Part shown: positions 23,387 through 35,520 of the stretch, piece by piece
How positions within the stretch are numbered: position 1 is the first letter of the stretch
Layout of the letters: each line of letters begins with the position of its first letter
Assembly (NCBI RefSeq): GCF_000002985.6
Contig: NC_003280.10
Location: 9,668,501 to 9,732,500, forward strand
Direction: 5' to 3'
DNA from: Caenorhabditis elegans
Taxonomy: Eukaryota; Nematoda; Chromadorea; Rhabditida; Rhabditidae
Length of the DNA: 64,000 bases
Translations under genes and position numbers: made by a program
The notes under the pieces: model-generated
Databases searched by the model: none
Told to the model about the DNA's origin: nothing
The model's input: the letters and a program-made list of their open reading frames with translations, nothing else

Positions 23387-26300
23387 TTTCACTCTTTTTT
23401 GCACTCAATAGGAGAAATAGCACCACTGAGTTTGAAAATCTGTAATTTCTTGGTTCATGGCAATTTTCGAAGCATGCGAAAAATAACCGATCGGCTCATA
23501 GTTCAATCTTAAAACTTGGTTAGATCAAATCAAAAATTCCAAAAACAAAAACAGAACCTAATAAAAATTGCGTGGGTGGGTATAATATGCCCCAAGGGAA
23601 GTAATGATGCTCTGTCTCTTTGCACCAACAACTCACAAAACAAATGAAGAATCTCTGTTGAGAGCTATAGGTTCTGGCTCCGCCCAATATTCGGGGTTCT
23701 TCTTTGGAAGGTGGGTGGAGCCTAGGGGAATGGTGAGGACCGTTGTAAAATTAGAGAAATAGATAGGGAAACGGAAAGTAACATTTCAATAGGGATTAAA
23801 ATTGAATTTAAAAAAAAACATAGAAAATAGTTTTCAACCTATTTGGAAGATGGAAAAACAATCAAAGTATATTTTATTTTGAAGCTGTTGGTTTGGTATC
23901 AAAACTTGAAACTAGGTGCTAAAAGTGGTGCGCCTTTAAATTGAAATGTCAAATTTTAAAGAAATTATTATACCGTTTTCGAACAATAACTGAAAGTTAA
24001 GAGAATTTACAATCACTTCAAACTTTTTGTGATTTTTTAAAATTCCCTCCAATGTTCAAAGATAGTTCAAAAATGTCGTCATGCTGTCACCCAGATTCCA
24101 CTTTTCTGGAAAATTCTCGCATGTTTTGAATTTCGAATGAATTTTCAAATTTCACATTCCAAATCCTATATCCAATGTTGCAAAGCGAACAACACGTCGT
24201 CTACAGAAAATGAAAACATCAAAAATCCATAGATACGAGTTTTATGGGGGATCTTTCAAACCTACAGAGCAAAGGTTGTAACGAAAAAAAAATGGAAGGA
24301 AATTGAAATTTGTAGAAGGATAAATTTTATGACGTGACAATATGGATTTCGTACTTGTCGTTGAGTTTTATGATGTGGCAAAGAGGAACTCCACTTCATT
24401 AACGATTTTTTTCCCTAAAAAATAGTATCCTGAATGGACCAACTATTGGAAAGTTTAGTGTATGTTCTGAAAAGTACAAAAATTGAATTTAAAATTAATA
24501 AATAACACACTTGACAAATAGAAAATTCAGATAAATTTTGATATGTGAAAACTTGTAGACTTGTATAATAAATAAACATTTTAGAAAAGTTTAAAAAAAT
24601 ATATGCGATAAGTATTCTACAGCCAATGTAATTTTCAACTGCCCTCTGGTTATTTAAAAAACCCATCTTTTGATCCAGAATTTCTACAAAAAACATACTT
24701 CCAAAGAAAGCCCTTTTGAACAAAGAAACACCTACTCGGAAGGAAAAAGGTTAGTTGAAATTGTTGTTCTATGAATAACATATTTGCTGAGTTGTTGACC
24801 AATTGACCATTTTGGCATGAATTGAACGAGCTCATAGAATAAAAGGGAATTATGGGTTTCGTTCTCCCCAAAATGTTTTAATTTTCTAAAATTTCATTTT
24901 TCCCCCTTTCAAATTAAATTCTTACCAAGAGATTGTAGCTAGAACACAGTTCAGAGAATACATTATCACACAGTCAAACGAAATTCTGAAACCTACAAAA
25001 TTTATTCAAACTTTCAAAATGTTCCTGATTATTTTTGGATTAGTTTGAGCATTTAATGTGTTTAATTTAGCGTAACTTTTACACCCGCGACAATGTCCTT
25101 ATCAACTCCCAATCAAATACCGCTACTTAAATTCACATCCAAGTGCCTTCCGACCAAAATGTCATAAACATTGGAGATGATGGCGAAATTGTATACCTAC
25201 TGTATACCACCAACTTTGCTGCTAAATACTTGGCAAATTGCCAATGCTACTTACAGGCAGAAAATGTCATAGCCAGCCGACAGCCGAAAAATTGCGATTT
25301 TTCGGCTGGTAGCACCAGCCGACAGCCGACTGATAGTGATAGGTCGGCTGGCGTTTTGAAAAAAATAAACTGACTTTTTGGCATATTTTGAGACTGAGTG
25401 CAAGTTTTACAAGTGGAAAAAGTACGGAAATTTGGTTTTTTGTTGAATAAAATGATGTAATATTTTGCTATAATTTGTTTTTGTACTAAAAGTATACTAA
25501 ATAGCTCCGAAACTTTGAAACAACTCTTAACCAAAATCTCAGTCGGCTGGTGGCGCCAGCCGACAGCCGAAAAACTTGGAATTTTCGGCTGGTAGCACCA
25601 GCCGACAGCCGACTGATAAAAATTGCTCGGCTGTCGGTGTCAGCCGACAGCCGAAAAAATCGGCCTGCCGCACAGCCCTGACCTACAGGCAGAAGATGGC
25701 ATATCACCTCCTCTATTTTGGAGAGAACGAAACCCATAAACATATGGCAAAATCTCAAAACCTGTGGAAGTATGTGGCCGGTCAAAAATTATTTTAAAAT
25801 TATTGTGCCAAAATAATATAGCACCAAAAAGAAAGACAATGAAACTTTCGAATATGAACTCCAAAATGCCGCCGAAGTTTATTTTTTGATCGATCTGACA
25901 TACATATGTCAGTTTTGCAAAATGAATTTTGAAACATTGACTTTTCCATTTTAAAACATGTTTCCAGGAACACAATGGATTTGTATTCCTGGAAACATTT
26001 TTTTTAATTAATTAATAATAAAAATCAACAAGACAGCAGTGGAATTGAATTTTTTGTTCGTAATTTGTTGAACGTGTTTCACTATCAGTAATTTCCTTAA
26101 AATTATATAAATGTGTTCGGTGTTGTAAACATTTTCCCTATGGAGAAAGCACTTAAAATACTATAACTTATGAAAAAAAAAATTTTATTCATAAAATTCA
26201 AAAATCTGAAGAAAAACTTTACGATTTATTTAATTACTTCTGGACCGTTAAAAAATTCCTTAACAGTATATTATATATTACATACATTGTATACAAATAT

Positions 26301-28700
26301 ATTCTTTATACTCTCAATTCATAATATATAGCATCCTAATCTGTTATACTCTTAAAGAATGTCAAAAAAATGCAATTGTAGTCAATGTAAGTCAAAAAAA
26401 ATTCAGATACTTTTTCAACAGTCTTTTTTGTATTATATTTACAAGTAATTGATAACAACATATATGTATGTCTTTCTGATTCCGATAATTTGAGTGTCCG
26501 AACACCACTAGAGAATTTCCAAACAATTTCCCTATTGAGACTATTCTCTCATTAAGATTATAATCGACGAGATTTGTTGACGTTGGTCATTTGATACTCC
26601 ATAAAAACAAAAAATGAGCTTTTTAGACAAAGAAAAAGCAGAAAATGGAAGAGTGGTGGCTGGTACCATTATATATTCTCATTTTTCTTGGTTTTTCGAG
26701 CACGAGTAACTAGTAGAAAAGAGCATATTTCATTGTTCATTGTTCCAGAGGCAAACTTGTGTTTTGGTGAACTTGGGAAAAAATGATGTCATTTGTTGGG
26801 AAGTGCTAAAATTGGATATAAAACGGATGGAAATAGATCTTGAGGAACTTGAGAGTTGTAGATGTTTACGTATGAAGACAGAAGTTTAAAGTTGAATTTC
26901 GAAAAAAAATACTAGTTTGAATGATAACTGAATTTTAGGTTCACAACTTCAGAATTTGACTCAATCGTTTCCCTAATATCAATAATTAGCTTTAACTTCA
27001 AAACCTTTTCAGAGCGGATATCCCAAGAAGTTTCAAAATTTTCCAAATTTTCAGGAAAAGTTTTGGTAAACTGCCATTCGTAATGAGGATATAAAACTAG
27101 TAAAAAAAATGCCAATAACAAATTTCAAAATTTGTTTGCAAAGTTTCACTACGATCATTGTCTATTTTAGCACCATAGGATACACTACCATGAATCTTTT
27201 TAATTGACGATTCTAGAAAAACTGATCTTAGATGAAGCTTCCTATTTTTTCATCTTATGTCAATTATTACACTTTTGTTTTGCTAATCTCTGTTGATTTT
27301 GATTCGATAGGGTATCAAAACATGTACAAATATGCAAAATAAGTAGTTTAAAAATTACAAATAAACTTTCAAAAAGTCCGAGACTTGACCTTTAATCTTT
27401 CATAGCGATTTTCTGAAAAATTAATTCGGGCAATAATTCAAAAGAAATTTATTTATAAATTGGAAACAAAAAATCAGAATGGAAAATTGGTCGTCAAATA
27501 AGTGAACATATTGAAAAAACTTAATTGTTATTCAAAGCACACAATGATGTTTTCAGCGAATTAGGGCAAAAAAGGAGAGAAGGCTTAATTTCAGAGATGG
27601 AAAGTTAATTATAGACTCATCTTGATAGGGGAAAAATAGGAGATTGCTCGCACAAGAAAAAGCATCGAAAAAACTAGAAAAAGAAATGGAAACGACAATT
27701 TGATTGACGGTGTTAGAAAGCGTCGGAAAAAGGCAAAGAAGAAGAAGAAGAGAAGCTTCAGAAGACATGTGTAAGTGACTCATCCTGAGGGAGAAATATT
27801 TTAGAAAATAGAGTGTCACTCGGGTTTTTGATCTACTAAGTCGGGTAGAAACAGCAATAGATGCTAATCAATGATTTAGATTGGAATGAGATGGAGCAAG
27901 ATGTTTCGGAGCAAAATTGAATGTGGCAGATTTTGTTGTTAGATTATAGTTGGAAACGTTTAAGTAAAATAGGGGAATGTGCAGCAGTATTACATCTACA
28001 GTACACTTCCTTGTGAATATTGGCTAGGAAGGAGCGAAGATGTGCGACCTTTTTTTTTAGTCATGAAACCAACTTCTTGTAGACGTAGAGTACTTCTCGT
28101 AGTCGTAGAGACTCGTTGAGTTTCCTTTTAAAATATATAATATCTGCCGTAGTCACACTATTCCACTACAATAACCAAGTAAAAGCCCGACTGTAACCGA
28201 AAATTTTCAAGAATAGTTTTTCTTTCAATTCAACTTTCAATTTGAACAGCTAACGACGCAAATAATATCCTGATGGTGAAGAACATCAATTTTCCGTTAA
28301 CTGTAATGATTTTTTTAACAGCGACTACTTTCAATCCATAAAAACTTTAAATATTCTATTAAAATGTATTTAACTAGTTAATGGGAAATTGAGTTGAACC
28401 ACTTCAGTCAAAAACACATTTGAGAAGAGCATAAGAACATAAGTGGATGAAAGCTTTTTAACGCATCTTCCTCGTATTTTTTTAAAATCTCCATTGGACT
28501 CCACGATTTTGTACAAATTGAATGCTTTTTCGCAAAAAAAAATTAAAGGCCGTAAAATCGTTACAGTAGGAAACGGGAGCAGTCATGACCTTGTAATTGA
28601 ATCCAGAAAAGTGCATTCACAGCACTCTCAATAAGTTGGCAGAATTGAATTTAGAAGATGGAAAGTATCGGAATAGTGTTTGAAACCATAAAATAAAATT
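23387..28700. other. Gene-poor stretch upstream of nlp-11
   Basis: About 5.3 kb with no gene I can support. The first few hundred bases are presumably the nlp-11 promoter. A CAGCCGA-rich repeat cluster lies at 25264-25680. A GCGCCTTTAAA motif near 23927 is a solitary piece of the dispersed repeat group. The rest is AT-rich and unassigned. Confidence 0.5.
25264..25680. repeat. CAGCCGACAGCCGA repeat cluster
   Basis: Blocks of CAGCCGACAGCCGA and its complement TCGGCTGTCGGCTG alternate in inverted orientation (25264-25352 and 25541-25680), separated by AT-rich sequence. The right end reads GCCGCACAGCCCTG, matching the terminus of the complete element at 31136-31524. A near-identical segment (ACAGGCAGAAAATGTCAT / ACAGGCAGAAGATGGCAT) lies just outside each end. 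It is probably a rearranged copy of the same MITE family. Confidence 0.75.
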
Positions 28701-28703
28701 GCG

Positions 28704-29790
28704 TTACTTACTTACTTACTTAGGATACTTAGACGATCCGTTCTTCAGGAATTCGTGGTATTCCTGCGGATCACAGCAAGCCAATCTTTTCGGTCCTTGG
28801 CTATAGTGGACCAGGGGGTGATGACTTCTCCGTCTGCGTCACGAGTGGTGATCTCCTTTCGCAGCGAATCAGTCCATCGCATCGGCGGCCTTCCAACAGG
28901 CCTTTTCCATCCATATGGGCGCCATTCTGTCATCAACGTGGTCCATCTTCCGTCTTTCCTTCTCGCAACGTGTCCAGCCCATCCTAGCTTCCTCTTTTTC
29001 ACGAAATTGAGCGGATCCCTGACTAGAGACATCGTACGAATGTCTCTCGATGGAGATCTCGCTCTCGTTGTTGGGTGAGTGTTATCCCAACAAGCCGTCT
29101 TTCTAGGGAGGCATGTGTGATTCGTACTCGTTCGGATAGAGCTTTGGTGAATGTCCAGGCTTCTGAACCGTAGGTGAGCGCTGGAAGGACAATTGAGTCG
29201 AACAGATTCGCACGAATCTTCTTGTCGGTGATGGAGTCGGTGGTATTCTTGATTCCATTTAATGCAGCCCAGGCTGCTCTACGTCTTCGGTGGATTTCCG
29301 GCATCAAGTTGTTTTGGGCGTTGATTTGACGACCGAGGTAGATGTACTCGTCGACGTCGTCGAGCTGGGTGGCGGGGGAAGGGCTACCGAAGTAGACTTT
29401 ACTGGGGTCAGCGAATCGGTTTCGCAAGACTTTCGTCTTCCCAGTATTGATCTCGAAACCCACTTCAGAGCATTTTTGTACGAGTTCTTGGAGCATTTTG
29501 CTGGCAGTATTCGGATGATTGGCGATGAGCACAATATCGTCAGCAAATCTAAGGTTCGTTAGATTTCTGCCATTCACTCTCATTCCAGGGATCGTATCGT
29601 AATCCTCAGCTTCTCCTTTCAATTCAATCCAGGAAAGCTTTCGGAAAACGTGTTCGAGGCAAGCGGAGAAGAGATTCGGAGAGATGGGGTCTCCTTGTCG
29701 AACTCCTTTGGTCACTGGTACTGTGACTGGCCTGTGGAATGGGGTAAAGTTTGTGGTACAATTTTTATATACAAACAACAAAACAAACAT
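28704..29790 (-). mobile_element. RTE-like LINE remnant
   Basis: The element is read on the minus strand and ends in a short TTAC-type microsatellite (TTACTTACTTACTTA on the plus strand near 28706), as expected of RTE 3' tails. Only the distal RT and C-terminal part remain. It lies just downstream of the coiled-coil-like gene. Confidence 0.85.
28745..29790 (-). pseudogene. Frameshifted RTE-type reverse transcriptase fragment
   Basis: A 255-residue frame (29023-29790) carries GVRQGDPISPNLFSA and the catalytic FADD (LRFADDIVL), then EAWTFTKALSERVR. The family's next segment (RRKLGWAGHVARRKDGRW and GRPPMRWTDSLRKEI) lies in another frame (28745-29032). The break falls near 29090, where the frame has to change to keep the RSPSRDIRT-type motif. 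Everything before the RT palm is missing. This is a dead copy of an RTE-clade element, the clade founded on C. elegans RTE-1. Confidence 0.85.
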
Positions 29791-29881
29791 TTACTCGAAA
29801 TTTAAAAAAAAGAGGATAAAAAGTTGTGGGCACCTCTAACGATAGAGTGAAACTGACAGACATGACTCGTTGCTCCATTGT

Positions 29882-31898
29882 TCAAAAATCTTCGGGACCT
29901 GAAAAGAAATATTGAAAGTCTGCGAGAAAAAACTGTGTAAGCTTTTCTATAAGCCAGTTCTTGAAATTTTTTTATTTATGTTTTCAGGCGGATTTTGATA
30001 TTTTCAAATTGATTTCCATAATTCTACCATGATTGAAACCGAAGAGACAAGTAGGTTCTACTTAATCTATGATAGCCTTCCATAAAGCCGTCCATAAAGG
30101 TACAATAATGTCTACCTCGCTACAAGGCGACCTACAGCTGCCTCGTGCCTACTTGAGGGTAAATCTATCCAAAAAATTCAGACAATCTACAGTAATCTAC
30201 CGTAGCTCCACTTACAAAAAGATTGACACGTGGACACATCATCCAGAATTTTGTGCAGGTCTTCTTCCAAAGAAATCGTTGGCTCCGAGATCTCTGAGTC
30301 AGAAGATGAAGCAGTTTCAAAATTTTTGAATTTTTCTGTCAATTCCTGAATTCTTGCAACATTCGATCGCATTATATCTTCATCAATCTGAAAAGCTTTT
30401 GTTTTTAAATTACTGAACTTCAAGTTTTTGTCTACCAATCTTTGAAGATAATAACTCCGAAGTTGTGCATGCTCTGTATGACATCGGTCTAGTAGCATCT
30501 CAGAAGGATCAAATGGCTCAAATGTTTCAGAAGATTTTGATGTTTTTGAAGATGTCTTCAGGTTCAGATGGTCCAGATCATCATCGATCTGAGAAATATA
30601 ACAAGATCGAATTTAATTCACTACCACACTCTGGGAAAACAATTACCGTAGCTCTCTGAAATCCATGAACTGCCATCAATTGTCCAAATATTTGCGAGTT
30701 GTGATAAAAACTCTCTTGAACTTCTTTAGTTGCTCGTTCCAAACTTTCAAGAAGATCGTCAAAATCGGCACTATGCAGTTCAGACTTAAATTTTCTGTAT
30801 CTTTCAAATAATAGTTCCTGTACCTACCACAGCTGATCCATCTAAAGAAGATTCTTGTTGACAGGAACCTGCTCGTGACCTTGTTTCAGAAGAGTCTAAC
30901 ACAAAAATCTGAAAATGGGAAAGTTCCTAGAAAATATGTTTTAATGTGAAGTATTGCATCACTCTCGTCTGTTGAATCAATGCTGCATGTGGAACAATCC
31001 TGCCGGTTATCATAGCAGAAACATTGATTATCGACATGGCGAATTGGACGGGGAGTTGAGGAATTCTGAAATTGATTTTTATTATATAAAGTACTCCTTA
31101 ATTTCCTCATTTTCTATTAAAGAACTGCTGTATATTAGGGCTGTGCGGCTGATGACTCGGCTGATGGAGACAATCAAGTTTTTCAACGTGTTAGCACTGA
31201 TCAATTAAAGAATATTTGTATTTGCAGTATTGGCTGAGTCATGAGCTTCTTATTCTAGAAAAACGTTTTTTTTTAAGTGCACACACCTTGACAAAACAGT
31301 CGGCTTTTTGGATCAGCCGAGTAACTCGGCTGTCGGCTGTCGGCTGATTGGAAAAACAAGTTTTTCTGGAAGGGGTGTGCACTTTTTTAAAAACTTTTTT
31401 CTAGAATTAGAAGCTCAAGACTCAGCCGATATGGCAAATACAAGTATTCCCTAATTGATCATTGCTAATACGTTGAAAAACGTTGATTTGCTCCATCAGC
31501 CGAGTCATCAGCCGCACAGCCCTACTGTATATTTGTACTTTCTTTAGATAACTTTATGTTTTATTTAAAAGTTCCGAAAACTGCTTCAAAGTAGAAATAT
31601 GCCAATCGGCAGAGTCACTCGGCTTACTGCGACTTTGTACCAGTTTTGAACACTTCTCAAAACTTTTAAATAAGAATAAAGTTATCTACAGAAAGTAAAA
31701 ATATGTCTCTACATTCCGGTATAAAAATTACCATGCCGCGCTTCTCTTCCCCTGATCACTTACCACAAGTTTAAAACCTTCAGATTGGTTTGCATCAGAA
31801 GATGTGGCTGATGTTGATGACGTCAACGACCTCTCATTTTTTCGCTTCGATTTGATGAACATTTCGGATTCAATCGTTTTATTCCGATTACCGTACAT
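29882..31898 (-). CDS. Unknown protein, coiled-coil-like; exon 2 border unresolved
   Basis: Exon 1 (31764-31898) starts MYGNRNKTIESEMF and is Ser/Thr rich. A second block begins at 31065 and has a cysteine-rich run (CFCYDNRQDCSTCS). Later exons are firm: 30647-30817 (57 residues from ELLFERYRKF), 30216-30588, and a 17-base last exon 29882-29898 ending ...CPEDF. The C-terminal half is Glu/Lys/Leu rich with heptad-like spacing, suggesting coiled coil. I could not find a donor/acceptor pair that links exon 2 to 30817 in frame, so an exon is missing, or the gene is two genes. The 0.7-kb intron 1 contains a hAT-type MITE. Not recognised; no function proposed. Confidence 0.6.
31136..31524. mobile_element. 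hAT-type MITE with 8-bp target duplication
   Basis: The 389-bp element begins TAGGGCTGTGCGGCTG and ends with the inverse CAGCCGCACAGCCCTA. The whole element is palindromic (GATGACTCGGCTGATGGAG on the left, its complement on the right), with CGGCTGTCGGCTGTCGGCTG near the centre. The direct repeat CTGTATAT abuts both ends (31128-31135 and 31525-31532). A TAGGG-type terminus plus an 8-bp duplication is the hAT signature. It encodes nothing and sits in an intron of the coiled-coil-like gene. Confidence 0.88.
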
Positions 31899-32090
31899 TT
31901 CGGTTTAGATTTGAAAGAAAAATAGTAGAAAATGACGAATTCTTTCAATTACTCTTCGTTTTTATTGGTGAAACGTAGATTGATTGGGGGTGGGGGGGGG
32001 GGGTATATATTTTTTATATATTATTTTTAGAGAGTTCACGGTATTTAGATTGTTCAAATATTGTTCATTCCTGAAAAAAATTCCACGAAA

Positions 32091-32908
32091 ATGAAAGTGC
32101 CAGAAGAAATCCAAACGGAAATGATGGCTGACATGCTTCGTGAAAAAATGAAGAATCACAAAAAATCGAAACCAAGTGGGAAAAAGAAGGAGAAAAACGA
32201 ACAAATCGTTGCAAAAGCTGATAAAGTAAGTTTTGCTACTTTTCGCAGAAAGATGGTCTTTGCACGAGTCAAACTTTTCAATCTACCGTACCGTTCTCGT
32301 CTTATTATAGAGACGCATAAAAATGCGTTTATTGAATCGCGCTCCACGGCCAGTTGGACACACTCCGCCCCCAAATGTTGGGTCTCGTGAGGTATTCACG
32401 GCAAATCCGTACATTCAAACTTTTTCAATTATTTTTTCCTGATTTCACCCGTCTTCAAGCAAAACGTTTGAATTCAGTTTTGCCGCCGTACCTAACGAGA
32501 CCCAACGCCTGAGGGCGGAGCGTTTCTATTTGGCATTGGAGCGCGATTTCAAAAAGCGAATTTTTCAATTTTTGCAAATGTGTCAATTTTCAGCCGACTT
32601 CTGTTCAAAATCCAGCAAGAACACTCGTTCAGATTCAGGAAATTCTTGCGGAAAATTCAAATAATGATGATCTGAGCAAGTCGATGGATTTATTGATTCC
32701 CGTGATGCTTGGGGTAAATTTTAAAATAAATTTTGTATTTAAGTCAACTTTCTTGAAGATGTTATTCTGCTCTCCCCATCCCAAAGTCCGTGACCAGGCG
32801 ATTGAGTGCCTCCGAACTATAGATCAAAAAATGGGAAAATCAATTATCGAAAAGCATGTGAAGAGGATGTCGAATGAGAAGAGAACTGTTATAGCGTCTT
32901 TGATTTGA
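32091..32908 (+). CDS. Small unknown protein with a HEAT-like C-terminus
   Basis: Exons 32091-32225, 32594-32713 and 32759-32908 give 134 residues. If the 45-base intron 2 is retained the frame stays open and gives 149. The N-terminus is Lys-rich (KKSKPSGKKKEKNEQ). The C-terminal part (LLIPVMLG, then SPHPKVRDQAIECLRTID) resembles one armadillo/HEAT-type helical repeat. Intron 1 carries an inverted repeat. The gene lies tail to tail with mop-25.2, about 550 bp apart. Not recognised. Confidence 0.65.
32337..32552. repeat. Inverted repeat in intron 1 of the small + strand gene
   Basis: The left arm (32337-32432) runs from CGCGCTCCA through CACTCCGCCC and TTGGGTCTCGTGAGGTA. The right arm (32466-32552) mirrors it: GTACCTAACGAGACCCAA, GGGCGGAGCG, TGGAGCGCG. 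The arms are perhaps 80% similar. It is an old palindromic MITE. Confidence 0.75.
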
Positions 32909-33457
32909 AAATTTTCATGCTAAAAAATCGATGTTTCTGACATTTGAAGTCATAAAAATAGAATCAAGAAATCGTTTGAAATATCATAAAACAAAAAAAA
33001 AAGACAATGATCATGGATAGAGCGAGAAAATCAAATTCTTTGATGAAGAAGGAAATAAACCTTAACTTAACATGTGAAAAACCGTAAAATAAGAGGGAAA
33101 ACAGACGGAAAGGGGATGGATATTTTTGTATTCGTACATGATTTTAATATGGGGGATTCTTTTAAAGGAACGATTATATTTTGTTTGCAGAGAAAGACGG
33201 TAAAGATCGATGCCTAAAGCGAGGTGTGGATGGAACAAAATTTTTGGCGATTGGAGGGCGGGGAGGTACTACTGTATCTTAATATTATAGCTACAGTAAC
33301 CCCCGAAAATTTCACAAATGATAATTGTGGTTTTTTTTTGAATATTGATAAGGATAAGGATGCACTACACAAAGCCACTCACAAAGAAATAAAACATTGG
33401 AATAAAAACATATGGATTGTGAGAATTAAATAAAATATTTTTTGTCACATTCCGTAA
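32909..33457. other. Convergent intergenic region
   Basis: About 550 bp between the stop codons of the small + strand gene and mop-25.2. AT-rich; contains 3' UTRs of both genes by position. No gene seen. Confidence 0.5.
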
Positions 33458-35199
33458 TCAGACACGAAGTTCTTGTATCTGCTTGATGAGATACGCCTTT
33501 TCGTCATTGAATTGCTCGTCGTTAGTTCGATCATTGTGAAATGCAGTGAGAAATTCTACGAGTTTATCACGATTTCTTGTCAAAATATCAGTGATTGGAC
33601 GTGGCTTGTTTGGATTCGCGACGAAGATCTGAAATTATGGGGTTTTATAGATTTTTTTTGGAAATTTTCTTAAATTTCTTGGAATAAAACGTAAAGATGT
33701 AAAATTAATAAACTTATTCTTCTTAAAATTCAATTTAAGACTTTTTTTCATCTTCAACCATTTTTCAAGATGTTTGATTCACATACAATAACTTGTTTTA
33801 TTTTCAATCCAAATATTTATCTGAAATATCAAAAGAAATACCTTAAAAACGTGGAAAGCCTCGTACTGGATATTCCGTCTCTTGTCTCTCAACAATTCCA
33901 TCACTGTTTTCAGATTCTCTGGACTTGTGATATATTTGTTCATTGTGCTGAAATTATGTCGATCGAGGAGAAGCTCGCCGAGCAGTTTCAGCGATTGGCG
34001 TCGGGTCACGTAGTTTTCTGAGTTTGTGAGCGCCGAGTATTGGCCTGTAATAACATAATTTTTTATTTAATATATCAAAAGTTCTCACCGAAAAATCGAT
34101 CGTAATTATTATCCAAATACTCTGCACACATATTCTTATGTTTTGTCATCAAATCTTTGAATGTAGAAAATGCATCAGTGGCGATATCGAAAACGTCAGA
34201 TTGAACAAAAACGAAGAACCGTTGGAAATATTCAGAATAGAGAACAATTCGAGCAAGATGCTCATGGCGGACAGCTTCACGGAGCATCGAACCGCATGTC
34301 AGGGCAATATCTGGTTGCTCGTATCTAGAGAATTTTTTTTTTTTGGATAACTTTTAGACTTTGAACTAACCCAAGAAGAAGAGTGATGAGAATTTCTGGT
34401 CTTGCAGCCAAGTATTCCACAGTTGGTGATCTTGTTCCAATTTGACGACGGAGCAAATTATTGAACACCTAAAATTATCATTTATTCATTTAAAAAATAT
34501 AAAATTTTCAGAGCTTGATATCAACCAGACGCCAATATACGGTACTCGGTCTCGACATGACGAATTCAATTGTTTTTAATGCAGAGGGGTGTGTGCCTTT
34601 AAGGAGTACTGTATTTTCAAACTTTTGTTGCTGCGAAATTTTCATATCTAGTTTTTATCACGAATTTGAGTGTTTTTAATTTTTTTAAAAATAATTATAA
34701 GTATATTTTCATCGAAACTTGTTAAATTTTTACATTTCGCAAAAACGTATCGTGCCAAGACCGCGTACCGTATTTTTGGTGCGAAAGTTGCAACATTTCG
34801 TGACTGCGTTATATAATTTTTGATTTTTAGAATCCACATACCGATGCCACATCCTTCTTACATTCGAATTCAAATTTGTGCAAATGTTTAATGAGCATCG
34901 GGAGCACATTTGCGTTATAAACTTCCTGAGCCAACTGGGTCACTTGCTCATTGTTCGGCTCGTTTGCGTCTGATCCGTAAATGAACGTTTTTGCCAATGC
35001 CAACATTTTCGCTGTTTCTTCGATAGCTTTTTCGACTTTCCGCTCACTTGTGTTGGTTCCATGCTGGAAAATTTAAAATAAATAAAAATGATATTTAAAA
35101 AAAGAATCTCACTCGATCAATAACCAGCAATGCATCCCGCAGATTCTTCACCACGTCGGCGGGTGTTTTGTCCGCTTTTCCGAACAACGGCTTCAACAT
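33458..35199 (-). CDS. mop-25.2: MO25/CAB39 scaffold protein
   Basis: Exons 35113-35199, 34842-35063, 34371-34468, 34089-34324, 33842-34044 and 33458-33628 give exactly 338 residues, the usual MO25 length. Diagnostic stretches are [20 protein letters not shown] at the N-terminus, [39 protein letters not shown] and [17 protein letters not shown]25 is a helical-repeat adaptor that binds STRAD and activates LKB1 and STE20/GCK kinases in the cytoplasm. C. elegans has three paralogues; I assign mop-25.2 from its neighbours glt-5 and wee-1.3. A TTTCAG acceptor lies about 40 bases before the ATG. Intron 2 holds a degenerate repeat. Confidence 0.93.
34530..34800. repeat. Degenerate inverted repeat in intron 2 of mop-25.2
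   Basis: The left side has TACGGTACTCGGTCTCGAC and GTGTGCCTTTAAGGAGTACTGTA. The right side has GTGCCAAGACCGCGTACCGTA. Only the outer ends of the arms still match. It belongs to the same motif group as 3295-3655. Confidence 0.6.
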
Positions 35200-35520
35200 A
35201 ACTGGAATTCTCTTTGAAAAAATCAATAATCTGAAAGACTCGTCAAAAGTATGTTCGATTGTTTTTAAAACAAGTGGATTAAACGATTAAAAATAGAAAA
35301 ATACGACGGAAGGGAAACATTTTCTTTTTTATTCTTTCACATGTGTGGAAAAATTTGGGAAACCGGTCATGCAAATCGAGGAAAATCGCAGAGGAGAAAG
35401 AATTGAGTGTAAAGTAACAAACAACAACTGAGATTTCTAACAAGTCAAAATTCAAATATTCAACAATGAAAAAACAAAAACTGAAAAATTTTTTAAATAA
35501 ATTTAGAAAAGCATTTAATA

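Noticed and set aside
23387-23404. Upstream GTG start for nlp-11
   Set aside because: Non-ATG starts are not expected here, and the ATG at 23386 begins a complete signal peptide.
29290-29562. Frame opposite the RTE-like reverse transcriptase
   Set aside because: Shadow frame of the RT fragment on the other strand.
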